Source: Verrucomicrobiaceae bacterium (GTDB taxonomy: Bacteria; Pseudomonadota; Gammaproteobacteria; Pseudomonadales; CAMLJR01). From it: a DNA stretch of 64,000 bases. Below the pieces are notes generated by a model. The model searched no databases. It saw only the letters and a program-made list of their open reading frames with translations, and was not told the DNA's origin. This document shows, in pieces, positions 37,781 to 46,727 of this stretch. Every line of letters begins with the position of its first letter. The first letter of the stretch is position 1. The position numbers and the translations under genes were made by a program. Where the stretch lies: the NCBI GenBank assembly GCA_028293825.1, contig JAQGNY010000011.1, positions 62,001-126,000 of the forward strand, written 5' to 3'.

Positions 37781-38753
37781 TTTCCGTAACGCTACTCGAC
37801 ACAGCAGCTACTGCGCCCAATGCATTTTCCACCGCCGCTTCCACAGCGTAACCCGCTGCCACCCACGCATCGATGCCGCCGAGTAGCGGTCGCACGCGGG
37901 TGAATCCTTTATTCATTAACAATTTGGCGACGCGTGCGGCGGAGGCTTCGTTCGGGCACGCGCAATAAACAATGACTTCGTCATCGAGCGAACCTTCGAT
38001 CACCAGTTCTTTCATATCGGCGAGCGAGATTATTTTCGCACCGGGAATGCGCTCGCGCTGCGATAACGCGGCGCGTACGTCGAGCACGGTCGGTGTGCGG
38101 CCATTGCGAAATAACTGCTCGAGCTCGCCGACGGTGATGCGCGCCATGCGCAGTTCTTTAAAGAAGCGATAACGCTCCCACCATTTGCTGGCAATGAAAA
38201 TCACGAACGCCAATGCGATCAGCAACGCACCCCACTTACCCAACTGCGCGAGCACATTTAGCAATTCGTCGATGGCATTGCTAAACAGCGAGCCGAGAAA
38301 AATGGCCAGCCCAGCCCACAATGCGGCGCCGATACTATCGAAGAATATAAATGTCGAGCGGCGGGTATTAAGTGTGCCGGCCAATGCGCTGGCCACCGAC
38401 GCAAAACCGGGAATAAATTTGGCGACGACCAGCGAGGGCGCACCCCACCGCAAATAAATCGATTCGGTTTGGTTAACGCAGGAATCGGGCGATAACGAAA
38501 TTCGACACAGTGTCGACAATATTTTTCGTCCGTAACGCTTGCCGGCCTGGTACCACACCAAATCGGAGATCAGCGATGCGACAACTGCCGTCAACAACAA
38601 TAGCGGCGCCGAATATTCGCCGCGGCTGACCAGCGCGCCGGTAATGACCAACGTTGGATAGGCTGGAACAGGCACGCCGAGTTGCTCCACCAGGACATTG
38701 GCGAAGACCAGAAATAGCCCGTATTGCTCGATCAGGTGGAGCAGAAAATTCAC
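37764..38753 (-). CDS. DedA-family membrane protein fused to a rhodanese domain
   Basis: A 329-residue protein. Residues 1-~205 are a DedA/VTT domain with hydrophobic helices and the family segments FIPGFASVASALAG and VPVPAYPTLVITGAL. Residues ~215-310 form a rhodanese domain with VLDVRAALSQRERIPGA and the active-site loop VYCACPNEASA, which has a cysteine at the catalytic position. DedA proteins act in lipid flipping and membrane homeostasis; the rhodanese domain may relay persulfide sulfur at the membrane. The DedA-rhodanese fusion itself is known from other genomes. Confidence 0.9.
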   Translation of the reverse strand: MNFLLHLIEQYGLFLVFANVLVEQLGVPVPAYPTLVITGALVSRGEYSAPLLLLTAVVASLISDLVWYQAGKRYGRKILSTLCRISLSPDSCVNQTESIYLRWGAPSLVVAKFIPGFASVASALAGTLNTRRSTFIFFDSIGAALWAGLAIFLGSLFSNAIDELLNVLAQLGKWGALLIALAFVIFIASKWWERYRFFKELRMARITVGELEQLFRNGRTPTVLDVRAALSQRERIPGAKIISLADMKELVIEGSLDDEVIVYCACPNEASAARVAKLLMNKGFTRVRPLLGGIDAWVAAGYAVEAAVENALGAVAAVSSSVTENAEHT

Positions 38754-38915
38754 GGCAGCTGTCCGTTAAAGTAAGGGCAGATCGTACCCTAAATCGGCAT
38801 CAACGCAGGAACGGTTTTATTAATCGACATGCCAGAGCAAGACTATCGTCGCAACCGCAGTAGCTTTGGTCATTAGCGCACTAATTCAACCGCGCACTTA
38901 ATTTATTGACCCTAT

Positions 38916-39959
38916 TCAATGCGAATCGTCGATCAAATACCCTGACATTTCAGGTGTGGCGCGGGCGCTGAAACCCGCACCGTCGCGCAGAATAAAATAA
39001 GCCGCCAGATGCATGCGCTGCGCAAACGCAAAACCGCGCTCCGGCCCCATCACCTCCAGCGCCGTATCATAGCCATCGGCCAGCACGGCGGTCGGTGCTG
39101 CGACAGTGACCGACGCCAGGTTATGCGCGATCGGTCGGCCGGTACGCGGATCGATCGTATGCGAATAACGAACACCGTCCTTCTCGAAATAATCGTGATA
39201 GTCACCGGCAGTGGTAACGCCGATATTCGATCCGGCCAGCATTTGCTGCGCGTCCGCCAGTCCGTCGCCGGGTTTTTCAATGCCGATATGCCACAACTCC
39301 TGCTCGGCATTGCGACCCACGAGTCTCAACTCGCCACCGACCTCCACCAGAAAATCGGTGTAACCCAGCGCGCTTAATAATTCAGCCAATTGATCGACGG
39401 TGTAGCCCTGCGCGATGCCGTTTACGTCGATTGTCAGCGCCCGGTTTTTCCTTGCGCGTGATTGGGCGCGGTCGATTTCAAGATTGCGATAATCCACCAG
39501 CGCATGAGCAGCTTCGATTTCGGTTGTTGCAGGAATAGTCTTGGTTTTCTTATGCGGCCCGAAACCCCATAACTCCACTAACGGCGCCACGGTAATATCG
39601 AAGGCGCCATCGCTTTCTTTACTGATTCGATTTGAAACGGCGATGACTTCGGCAAGATCGTGACCGAGCGGAATCCATTCGCCGACATTGGCGCGATTGA
39701 AGCTACTCAGTTCGGAGTCATCCCGATAATTCGATAACGCCAGATCGATTTCCTGCAAGCGCTGCTCAACACGTAGCTGTAAATCGCTGGCGGATTGCGA
39801 ACCATGTGTATCGACTACGGTGATGTGATACGTCGTGCCCTGCGCTTCCCCCGCAAATTTAACGACGTGTTGCCGTTGACATCCACTTAGCGGCATCAAC
39901 AAAAAAATCATGAAAACAGGAAAGAAAAACTTTGAAAGAGCTGAAAAAAAATAATTCAT
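38916..39959 (-). CDS. apbE: FAD:protein FMN transferase ApbE, lipoprotein
   Basis: A 347-residue periplasmic flavin transferase that attaches FMN to Thr/Ser of partner proteins. The lipobox LSGC near residue 27 predicts a lipid anchor. GTTYHITVVDT, the AIAQGYTVDQLAELL-type motif (here NGIAQGYTVDQ), GGELRLVG and YSHTIDPRTGRPI are ApbE signatures. The usual clients (NqrB/C, RnfG/D or FMN-binding-domain proteins) are not in this window. A GC-poor 3-kb neighbourhood contains no obvious flavoprotein partner besides the unrelated nitrate reductase. Confidence 0.93.
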   Translation of the reverse strand: MNYFFSALSKFFFPVFMIFLLMPLSGCQRQHVVKFAGEAQGTTYHITVVDTHGSQSASDLQLRVEQRLQEIDLALSNYRDDSELSSFNRANVGEWIPLGHDLAEVIAVSNRISKESDGAFDITVAPLVELWGFGPHKKTKTIPATTEIEAAHALVDYRNLEIDRAQSRARKNRALTIDVNGIAQGYTVDQLAELLSALGYTDFLVEVGGELRLVGRNAEQELWHIGIEKPGDGLADAQQMLAGSNIGVTTAGDYHDYFEKDGVRYSHTIDPRTGRPIAHNLASVTVAAPTAVLADGYDTALEVMGPERGFAFAQRMHLAAYFILRDGAGFSARATPEMSGYLIDDSH

Positions 39960-39982
39960 ACGACGCCGATCACGATTGCAAT

Positions 39983-40402
39983 TTACAGTTTCGCCAACGT
40001 CAATGGATCAAACTCGGCGTTGAAATAACGACGCACCGCTTCGATAAATTCTGAGTTCTGCGTTGTCGCATGCGCAAACAGTGTCATCGATGAACAGAAT
40101 TTCATTGCATCGATATCTCCGAGCATGTGCTCGATCGAATGCGCGGCATGACCGTTAACTATCTGCGTACATTCGCGTAAACGCGGCCCTAAAATGGAAT
40201 GCAGTATATAAGCCTCGGCTTCCGCCACCGAAGCAATCGCAAATATTTTTGAAATTTGACTCTGCCCCAGCCCGCTGATCTGTGGAAAAATAAACCATAT
40301 CCAATGCCCCGTTTTGCGGCCTTGCTGCAACTCGCGCAAAACCTGGCCATACACAGGATTTTGCGCGTCGACAAAACGTTGCAAATAAAAAGGATCGCTC
40401 AC
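39983..40402 (-). CDS. DUF1810 family protein
   Basis: A 139-residue protein with the DUF1810 signature: DPFYLQRFVDAQN at the start, GRKTGHWIWFIFPQ and LGPRLRECT in the middle. It is a small soluble helical domain of unknown biochemical role, often encoded alone. It lies 23 bp before apbE on the same strand, so co-transcription is possible. Confidence 0.85.
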   Translation of the reverse strand: MSDPFYLQRFVDAQNPVYGQVLRELQQGRKTGHWIWFIFPQISGLGQSQISKIFAIASVAEAEAYILHSILGPRLRECTQIVNGHAAHSIEHMLGDIDAMKFCSSMTLFAHATTQNSEFIEAVRRYFNAEFDPLTLAKL

Positions 40403-40462
40403 TTACTGGTCGCTCTTTGGCTTTTCTCTTTTTTTGGTCTTTTCTTTCTTTTCAATTCAGCG

Positions 40463-41221
40463 TCAGAGCTGATGCATATCGCCATCGATAGGTAACATTT
40501 GGCCGGATATTGATTTGCCGTGATCAGACGCCAGAAACACCGCCAGTGCAGCAATGTCGCGCGGATCGATCAACTGCTTGATGGATTGATTGGCCAGCGA
40601 CGCCAGCTTTACCTCTTCCACGGTTTGGCCACTGATTTGCGCGCGGCCTTCAAATACTTTCTGAATACGTTCGCCCTCGACGGTGCCAGGCAGAATCACA
40701 TTGGCGCGAATGCCGTATTGACCCAATTCAATCGCCAGCGTTTTTGTGAAGCCGACCAACGCCCATTTCGAAGAAGAGTACGCGCTGCGATTGGCGTATC
40801 CAAATCGACCGGCGGCCGATGAAATAGTCACAATCGCGCCTGCAGATGATTTTTTCAGATACGGAATTGCGAGCCGCGTGACATGAAAGGTAGCGCTGAG
40901 ATTAATTTGAATAACCTTATCCCATTGCTCCGGCGTCACCTCTTCAACCGGTGCGGTAGGTCCGGCAATGCCCGCGTTATTCACGACCACATCGATTCCG
41001 CCCAATGTATCGGCGGCAAACGCGACGGTTTTTTCGATATCCGCCAGTTTTGAAACATCGCAAACCTGAGTGGCGAGACCGGGAATTTCAGCCGCTAAAT
41101 TGTCCAGACCGCTAGCGTCAATGTCGCAAACAAATACGTTGGCGCCCTGAGCGGCGAACGCTCGCGCAATTTCACGGCCGATTCCGGAGGCACCTGCTGT
41201 AATAAAAACGCGCTGGACCAT
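40463..41221 (-). CDS. Short-chain dehydrogenase/reductase
   Basis: A 252-residue classical SDR. TAGASGIGRE binds NAD(P), NNAGIAGP is present, the catalytic Ser lies in ITISSAAGRFGY and the YxxxK is YSSSKWALVG. DRxMLPIDGDMHQL closes the fold. The start at 41221 has GAGGAAA 8 nt upstream; the longer frame to 41236 would need a TTG start. The substrate is unknown. Confidence 0.9.
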   Translation of the reverse strand: MVQRVFITAGASGIGREIARAFAAQGANVFVCDIDASGLDNLAAEIPGLATQVCDVSKLADIEKTVAFAADTLGGIDVVVNNAGIAGPTAPVEEVTPEQWDKVIQINLSATFHVTRLAIPYLKKSSAGAIVTISSAAGRFGYANRSAYSSSKWALVGFTKTLAIELGQYGIRANVILPGTVEGERIQKVFEGRAQISGQTVEEVKLASLANQSIKQLIDPRDIAALAVFLASDHGKSISGQMLPIDGDMHQL

Positions 41222-41611
41222 GGCTGATTTCCTCAAGTTGAAGTGCTCTTAAGTTGTTAATGGCGCTGCTTAAATTTTCTCTGCGACACCTTTATTATCG
41301 CCGCTAGCGATGGGTACCCACCGGCGAAGTATATCGATTCCTTACGCGATAGGCGCTAAGCACCCTGCTCGTCGCCATTGTCTGCATGCTCGGAAAGGAA
41401 ATTACCATTTTTAAATGCAGCACATAACGGCGTCGTTTGCATGCTCTTTAAAAGCACAAGCATATGCGTTTTTAATTCGATGCCTGCGCCGCGCAAAACT
41501 AAGTCTTCAATAAACGTCGATTCGTCAGAATGGAATATCTAAGTAATTTTTTCTTATTTTTAATCAGCGGACCACGATGATACTTTGCTCGAATACTTTT
41601 AATGAGTAACC
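41222..41611. other. Gene-free interval between SDR and molbindin genes
   Basis: 390 bp between divergent genes, so it must carry two promoters. It is AT-rich toward 41540. I see no ModE-type dyad and no convincing -24/-12 element here. Confidence 0.5.
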
Positions 41612-41833
41612 GTGATGAGCATTTCTTCGATCAATCCCCGCAACCAATTTCGTGGCTCCGTTTCGCAAATCAATATTGGCCCGGTGATTAGCGAAGTCGA
41701 AGTACAAACAACATCAGGCATAGTGACGTCGTTAGTTTCGACGCGCGCCGTGCAGGAACTCAATCTCCAAGTCGGCACGGATGTAATTGCTTTCGTAAAA
41801 GCAACCGATGTCGCGCTGGCCAAACTGGATTAA
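41612..41833 (+). CDS. Single-domain molbindin (Mop protein)
   Basis: A 73-residue protein consisting of one Mop/TOBE domain: INPRNQFRGSVSQI at the start, a VQTTSG turn and AFVKATDVALAKLD at the end. Such proteins form hexamers binding up to eight molybdate ions. The stop codon TAA is followed directly by the ATG of the sigma-54 activator gene (no spacer), so the two are surely co-translated. A molybdate-sensing or buffering role linked to that activator is a testable idea. Confidence 0.9.
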   Translation: MMSISSINPRNQFRGSVSQINIGPVISEVEVQTTSGIVTSLVSTRAVQELNLQVGTDVIAFVKATDVALAKLD

Positions 41834-42958
41834 ATGACGATGGCAGAATTGCTCGAAGCTAAATTCGATTCGCGTCATTTCGTGCCTGCGTTTAAAAACG
41901 TCAGTCGTGACGTGGTCGAGTTCGATAATCCCCCGGCCTATTCGCGCAGTATTCGCGCTACAGCGCTAGTGTTTGAAGACCCAGCGTCTAGAGCGCTATA
42001 CGAGCGCTTGGAAAAACTCGCGCCCAGCAACGCAAATGTTCTCATCATTGGCGAGACCGGCACCGGCAAAGAATTGGTGGCGCGGCAGGTGCATCGCCTG
42101 AGCGGGCGCGGCAAGGGCCCTTTCATTGCGGTCAACTGCGCGGCACTACCGGAGCAATTGGTTGAGAGCGAATTATTCGGACATGAAAAAGGTGCTTTTA
42201 CCGGAGCCCAGGAACAGAAAAAAGGTTGGTTCGAAGTCGCCAACGGCGGCACTCTATTTCTCGATGAAATTGGCGATTTGCCACCTGCGACTCAAGTGAA
42301 ATTATTGCGCGTGTTGCAGGAGCGCGTATTAAGTCGCGTCGGCAGCCGCACCACTATCCCCATCAATATTCGTTTAGTGGCAGCGACCAATGTCAATCTG
42401 GAAGAGGCCGTAAAAACTGGTCGCTTCAGAGAAGATTTGTACTATCGTTTAAATGTTGCGAAAGTGAATCTGCCGCCATTGCGCGAACGGCTTGGCGATA
42501 TTGGGCCGCTGGCGGAACATTTTGTGGAAACGTACCGCGAGAATCTCGGCATAGCGGCTGCCGGTATTTCCGAATCCGCGCGCGAAGCGTTATTGGATTA
42601 TCCATGGCCCGGCAATATTCGCGAGTTGGAAAACGTCATTCACCACGCCATGCTGGTGATGCAAAACAACATCATCGAAGCCGAAGATCTCGATTTAGCG
42701 AAATACAGTTTTTCGAGATCATCGCCCGATCAATTGCAGCAAGAGGTGAATGATCGCCAGGCCAATTTATCGCTTGAGCATGCGCTGCTGGATTTACTGG
42801 ATGGTCACGGCAAGCATTTATTCGCCGATATCGAAGCGCGCGTAGTTCGCTGCGCCTTCGAATATTGCCAACACAATCAATTGCAGACGGCAAAACTATT
42901 GGGTATCAGCCGTAATATTTTGCGGCACCGCTTGAAATTGTACGGAATGCTGCAGTAA
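41834..42958 (+). CDS. Sigma-54-dependent activator without receiver domain (SfnR-like)
   Basis: A 374-residue enhancer-binding protein. After about 45 N-terminal residues the AAA+ domain begins: Walker A GETGTGKE, the sigma-54 loop EKGAFTGAQ, Walker B GTLFLDEIGD, R-finger region FREDLYYRLNV and PWPGNIRELENV. A Fis-type helix-turn-helix ends the protein (LQTAKLLGISRNILRHRLKLYG). There is no GAF, PAS or receiver domain, as in SfnR, which activates organosulfur-use genes under sulfate limitation. SfnR identity is inferred from architecture and remembered similarity. Activity may be set by expression level or by a partner such as the abutting molbindin. Confidence 0.9.
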   Translation: MTMAELLEAKFDSRHFVPAFKNVSRDVVEFDNPPAYSRSIRATALVFEDPASRALYERLEKLAPSNANVLIIGETGTGKELVARQVHRLSGRGKGPFIAVNCAALPEQLVESELFGHEKGAFTGAQEQKKGWFEVANGGTLFLDEIGDLPPATQVKLLRVLQERVLSRVGSRTTIPINIRLVAATNVNLEEAVKTGRFREDLYYRLNVAKVNLPPLRERLGDIGPLAEHFVETYRENLGIAAAGISESAREALLDYPWPGNIRELENVIHHAMLVMQNNIIEAEDLDLAKYSFSRSSPDQLQQEVNDRQANLSLEHALLDLLDGHGKHLFADIEARVVRCAFEYCQHNQLQTAKLLGISRNILRHRLKLYGMLQ

Positions 42959-42989
42959 CAGCGCGGAAAGTGAAACGTCCAATCGAAAA

Positions 42990-44414
42990 TTACTGTGCGG
43001 CTATTATATCGAGTGAATCGGATAAATCGAATGAATCGAGTAAATGCCGCACAGCTTTTTCAACATGTGCTCGCAACTCGGGCACGGCAGTAGCTTCCCA
43101 ATATTTGGCTTTCAAAAATGGGCCGACATAAAAAATATTTGTCGACGCATTTCCGTTCGCCGAGATAACCGCGTAGTTATCGTTAACGTTAATGCCCAAC
43201 TGCAAAATATCCTGACTGATAGCGCCGCGTTGCAATAAAGCCGTCAACAACGGATTCGTCGAATGCTTTAAATTATTGCTCGGCCCGGTGCAATTAATTA
43301 CTGTGCCGACTCGCGTAGTAATTACTTCGCTTCTCCCACGCACACGCCAGCTTACATTTACTGCACCTTCGCTTTCGTTTTCATACAGATGCGAAAGCCG
43401 CCCGGCATTGATGGTCAGCTGCTTGGTCAGTAATAAATCCTGTAATGAGGCCGCTACCGGCGGTGCCAGCCGGTGTCGATGTACATCCCAATAAATAAGG
43501 CAGTGGCGCAAAAAACGCCGGCGCTCGCTGTCGCTGATTTTTTCTTGCCACATAGTGGGCGTGTGCGGACGCAGTGCACCGATAAGACTTCGCCAATTAC
43601 TACCGTCAACGACAGCGGTTTTTGCGAGCACACGCAATTGACGCAAAACTGCTGAAATTTGCAGCTCCGATTTAAACAGTGAAGCGGGCAGCGTTACATC
43701 ATGTGGCTCTTGACTTAAACCACGGTGAGCCAGCGGCGTGAGGCCACGTCGAGATAACGCAAAAATGGGCTGATTGAAATTTTTAGCACCCAGCGACAAT
43801 GCGACATCGACGGCGGTTAAGCCGGCTCCAATCAGCAACATTGGTTGCTGCCTATCGATTGAGTCAAGGATTTGCAATGCCCAGGGATCGCGAATATACC
43901 GTTTACTGCTTCGAAAGAATTCCGCATCTAAGCCAGAAGGATCGGTCGGTATGGTGTTTCCTGTCGCCAATAAAACTTTATCCGCATCCACTATTTGTCC
44001 ATCGGACAATTCCACGTGCAGCAAACCTTCTCTTTCGTGCACATCAATAACACTGCCCTGAACAATCGAAAACTCAATATTTGAATTTTTCTCTGCGATC
44101 GATTCACGCAGCAACGATTGCAAATAATCGCCATAAACATAGCGCGGCAAAAAATCGGCACTCGCCGCCGTGGCGTCCGAACTTTTTGCAAACCTCAGAA
44201 AATGTTCCGGGTCGTTGGCGAATGCACTCATGCTGCCGGCGGGCACATTGAGCAGATGTGTTTTTTCTCCGGCCGCATAGGCAATGCCGCGCCCCGCTTC
44301 ATCGCGGTCAATCAGCATGATTTGAAGAGCGCTATTCGATTTGCTTTTGAGCAGATGTATCGCCGCCAATGTTCCACAAAACCCAGCACCGACTATTACA
44401 ATTTTTTTCGACAT
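42990..44414 (-). CDS. FAD/NAD(P)-binding oxidoreductase (YdhS-like)
   Basis: A 474-residue flavoprotein. The N-terminal dinucleotide motif IVGAGFCGTLAAIHLL, a second motif LLIGAGLTAVDVALSLGA and the ATG-type motif VLLATGNTIP are visible. DPWAL and NCTGPSNN segments resemble the YdhS/'hydroxyacid FAD-NAD(P)-binding' family. Substrate unknown. It is convergent with the sigma-54 activator gene and divergent from the rhodanese-encapsulin operon, so it shares the 413-bp regulatory region with that operon. Confidence 0.82.
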   Translation of the reverse strand: MSKKIVIVGAGFCGTLAAIHLLKSKSNSALQIMLIDRDEAGRGIAYAAGEKTHLLNVPAGSMSAFANDPEHFLRFAKSSDATAASADFLPRYVYGDYLQSLLRESIAEKNSNIEFSIVQGSVIDVHEREGLLHVELSDGQIVDADKVLLATGNTIPTDPSGLDAEFFRSSKRYIRDPWALQILDSIDRQQPMLLIGAGLTAVDVALSLGAKNFNQPIFALSRRGLTPLAHRGLSQEPHDVTLPASLFKSELQISAVLRQLRVLAKTAVVDGSNWRSLIGALRPHTPTMWQEKISDSERRRFLRHCLIYWDVHRHRLAPPVAASLQDLLLTKQLTINAGRLSHLYENESEGAVNVSWRVRGRSEVITTRVGTVINCTGPSNNLKHSTNPLLTALLQRGAISQDILQLGINVNDNYAVISANGNASTNIFYVGPFLKAKYWEATAVPELRAHVEKAVRHLLDSFDLSDSLDIIAAQ

Positions 44415-44827
44415 CAGAAAAATCTTTAATTAATTATTTGGATTGTTTAATTTCTAATCGCAGTATTTCACGTCGGTTGATGTGCTTATTTTCACGACAT
44501 TTAAAATCATAACATCGTCAAATAATCTAAAAGCTATTTAGTGAAGTAATTCTTGCACACGATCGAGGCACTGTTGCTGTAGCAGCAATTCGCTTTCATT
44601 TTTCACTTATTCCCTTTCTTTCCACGCATTAACGTGTTCCCTTCAAGTTCGGCATTGCGGCGGAATAACCATAGAGTTAAATACTATTTCCCAGGTTCAT
44701 TTCACACAGGTACTTTACTGGCTATAGCCACCAGCGCTTCGGCATTAGTTAGATACATCCAGAGGCGTTGGTTGAGCGCAGAAATGTGTTGGCTGCATTA
44801 AATGATTCATTTTTCGGAGATATTCTA
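44415..44827. promoter_or_regulatory. Regulatory region upstream of the sulfur/encapsulin operon
   Basis: A 413-bp divergent intergenic region. It contains TTGCTG-TAG-CAGCAA (44574-44588), a perfect 6-bp inverted repeat, and TGGCTATAGCCA (44719-44730), a perfect 12-bp palindrome 98 bp before the rhodanese start. Both are good operator candidates, for the XRE protein in the operon or for another regulator. I looked for GG-N10-GC sigma-54 elements, because an SfnR-like activator is encoded nearby, and found none that fit. Confidence 0.45.
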
Positions 44828-45343
44828 ATGAGCGTTGCCATTCAAGCGACCACCACGAATGCATCTAATGAAACTGACGAGTCGGCGAATTTATCTGCAG
44901 CAGCAACCGCTATTTTGCAAAAGGCGCGCGATGCAGCGGCCAGCGATAACCTCGATTACGCGGGCGGTGTTTCGCCTGTCGATGCGTGGACTTTATTTTC
45001 CGAAGGCGCCGCAGTATTAGTCGATGTGCGCAGCGGCGAAGAACGCAAATTCGTCGGTCATGTACCGGATACGTTACACGTAGCGTGGGCAACCGGAACA
45101 TCGTTAACACGCAACCCGCGCTTCACGCGCGAGCTCGAAGCAAAAGTTAAAAAGGATCAGGTTGTACTGTTATTGTGCCGCAGTGGCAAACGCTCGGCCG
45201 CCGCCGCGCAAGCCGCGACCAAAGCTGGGTTCACGCAAGCGTTCAATGTGTTGGAAGGTTTTGAAGGCGAAATAGATGCGCAGCAACAACGCGGTGGCTT
45301 AGGCGGTTGGCGTTTTCATAGCCTGCCTTGGACTCAAGATTAA
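44828..45343 (+). CDS. Rhodanese-like sulfurtransferase of the encapsulin operon
   Basis: A 171-residue single-domain rhodanese. VLVDVRSGEERKFVGHV and the active-site loop LLCRSGKRSAAAA carry the catalytic cysteine and its R-S-G-K-R loop. The start at 44828 has GGAG upstream; an upstream in-frame ATG at 44768 would add 20 residues without a ribosome-binding site. Rhodaneses pass persulfide sulfur between proteins. As the first gene of the cluster with serine acetyltransferase, encapsulin and cysteine desulfurase, it probably handles sulfur released by the desulfurase. Confidence 0.92.
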   Translation: MSVAIQATTTNASNETDESANLSAAATAILQKARDAAASDNLDYAGGVSPVDAWTLFSEGAAVLVDVRSGEERKFVGHVPDTLHVAWATGTSLTRNPRFTRELEAKVKKDQVVLLLCRSGKRSAAAAQAATKAGFTQAFNVLEGFEGEIDAQQQRGGLGGWRFHSLPWTQD

Positions 45344-45419
45344 CCAGTGATGGTTCTCGCGTACTCTCGTAGAAGAGTAAAAACGTAGAAATAGCCATCA
45401 CACAGAAAGAAGAAGCGGT

Positions 45420-46382
45420 ATGAGTTCTGATACAAATGATTTGTTCGGCGAACAACAAAAGCCCAAATGGGATCTCAACGCGATCGTGGTTGATTTGCGA
45501 GCTCAGCGCGAACGCTGGCGCAGCGAGCAACATCGCAATCTGGAATTTGGCGGCCGCGAATTACCTTCGCGCGAAGCATTGCGCGATATCGCCGATGCGC
45601 TGTGCGGCGCACTTTTTCCGATGCGGTTGGGACCACCTGATTTGCGTCAGGAAACGGAAGATTTTTATATCGGTCATACGCTCGATACTGCATTAACAGC
45701 ACTGCTTGAACAGGTGCGACTAGAGCTGCATTACAACTCGCGACACGCAACAACAGTTGATGAAGGTATCGATCAAGAAGCCATTACCATCGTCAGAAAA
45801 TTCGCTGCTCAATTAGGAACAATTCGCGGCGTACTCGACAGCGATATTCAAGCGGCTTATCGCGGTGATCCCGCCGCGCGCAGCGTCGACGAAGTATTGC
45901 TCTGTTATCCCGGCATTATTGCCATCATCCACCATCGCTTAGCGCATGTACTTTACAAGCTCGGCGTGCCGTTGCTCGCGCGCATTATTGCCGAGCGCGC
46001 GCACTCGGAAACCGGCATCGATATTCATCCGGGCGCAAAAATTGGCGCAGGATTTTTTATCGATCACGGCACCGGTGTTGTGATTGGTGAAACAGCGGAA
46101 ATTGGTGAACGCGTGCGCCTTTATCAGGCTGTCACCCTCGGTGCGAAACGTTTCAACACCGACGCGGAAGGCAATTTGCAGAAAGGTCAGCCGCGACATC
46201 CCATTGTTGAAAATGACGTCGTTATTTATGCGGGTGCCACCGTGCTCGGCCGCATAACTATTGGTCATGGCTCGACGATTGGCGGCAATGTTTGGCTTAC
46301 CCGTAGCGTGCCGCCGGGCAGCAATGTCACGCAGGCAAACTCCCAACACGAAGTTCCCGCAAAAGAAAATTTAAGCTTATGA
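45420..46382 (+). CDS. Serine O-acetyltransferase (CysE/EpsC type)
   Basis: A 320-residue enzyme making O-acetylserine, the carbon acceptor for cysteine synthesis. The N-terminal helical half is followed by left-handed beta-helix hexapeptides: IDIHPGAKIGAGFFIDHGTGVVIGETAEIGERV-type repeats with catalytic histidines. This larger EpsC-like form is the one usually found beside family 2A encapsulins. It is 76 bp after the rhodanese and its stop overlaps the ATG of the XRE gene (ATGA). It supplies substrate for cysteine, which the cysteine desulfurase consumes. Confidence 0.92.
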   Translation: MSSDTNDLFGEQQKPKWDLNAIVVDLRAQRERWRSEQHRNLEFGGRELPSREALRDIADALCGALFPMRLGPPDLRQETEDFYIGHTLDTALTALLEQVRLELHYNSRHATTVDEGIDQEAITIVRKFAAQLGTIRGVLDSDIQAAYRGDPAARSVDEVLLCYPGIIAIIHHRLAHVLYKLGVPLLARIIAERAHSETGIDIHPGAKIGAGFFIDHGTGVVIGETAEIGERVRLYQAVTLGAKRFNTDAEGNLQKGQPRHPIVENDVVIYAGATVLGRITIGHGSTIGGNVWLTRSVPPGSNVTQANSQHEVPAKENLSL

Positions 46383-46633
46383 CGCAGCTGTCTGATCAAT
46401 TCGGTTCCATTGTTCGGCGCTCGCGCGAAAGCAATGGTTGGTCGCAAGAAGTACTTGCAGATCGCGCGGGACTTAATCGTTCGTATCTTGGTGAGATCGA
46501 ACGCGGCAGCGCTGTGCCGTCGTTAACGACAATTTCAAAAATAGCGACAGCGCTTGAAGTGAGTGTGTCCTCTTTAATTGCTCTCTGCGAACAGCCCTCT
46601 TTTTTGAATAATGTTCAACTAGCCAACGAATGA
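46379..46633 (+). CDS. XRE-family transcriptional regulator
   Basis: An 84-residue protein that is essentially one helix-turn-helix: SRESNGWSQEVLADRAGLNRSYLGEIERGSAVPSL resembles the Cro/C1 fold. No sensor domain is present. The start overlaps the serine acetyltransferase stop by 4 bp. Position inside the operon suggests autoregulation of the sulfur cluster. Candidate targets are the palindromes at 44574-44588 and 44719-44730. Confidence 0.9.
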   Translation: MTQLSDQFGSIVRRSRESNGWSQEVLADRAGLNRSYLGEIERGSAVPSLTTISKIATALEVSVSSLIALCEQPSFLNNVQLANE

Positions 46634-46666
46634 TGGGTATAGGCGGTTGACTGAGCCTTAGCGCTG

Positions 46667-46690
46667 AACGATCTTAGCTTATCGTTTTTT
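46667..46690 (+). terminator. Intrinsic terminator/attenuator between xre and encapsulin genes
   Basis: AACGAT (46667-46672) pairs with ATCGTT (46681-46686) across an 8-nt loop and runs into a T tract. It lies 38 bp before the encapsulin ATG. A 6-bp stem is modest, so partial readthrough is likely, and could set shell and cargo levels apart from the upstream enzymes. Confidence 0.5.
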
Positions 46691-46727
46691 CTACTATGTA
46701 TTCCGTTTATCTCTAACAGGGAGCCCG

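Noticed and set aside
44520..44770. Sigma-54 (-24/-12) promoter for the encapsulin operon
   Set aside because: An SfnR-like activator is encoded nearby, so I searched, but no GG-N10-GC arrangement with acceptable flanks was found; GGCACTGTTGC has the wrong spacing.
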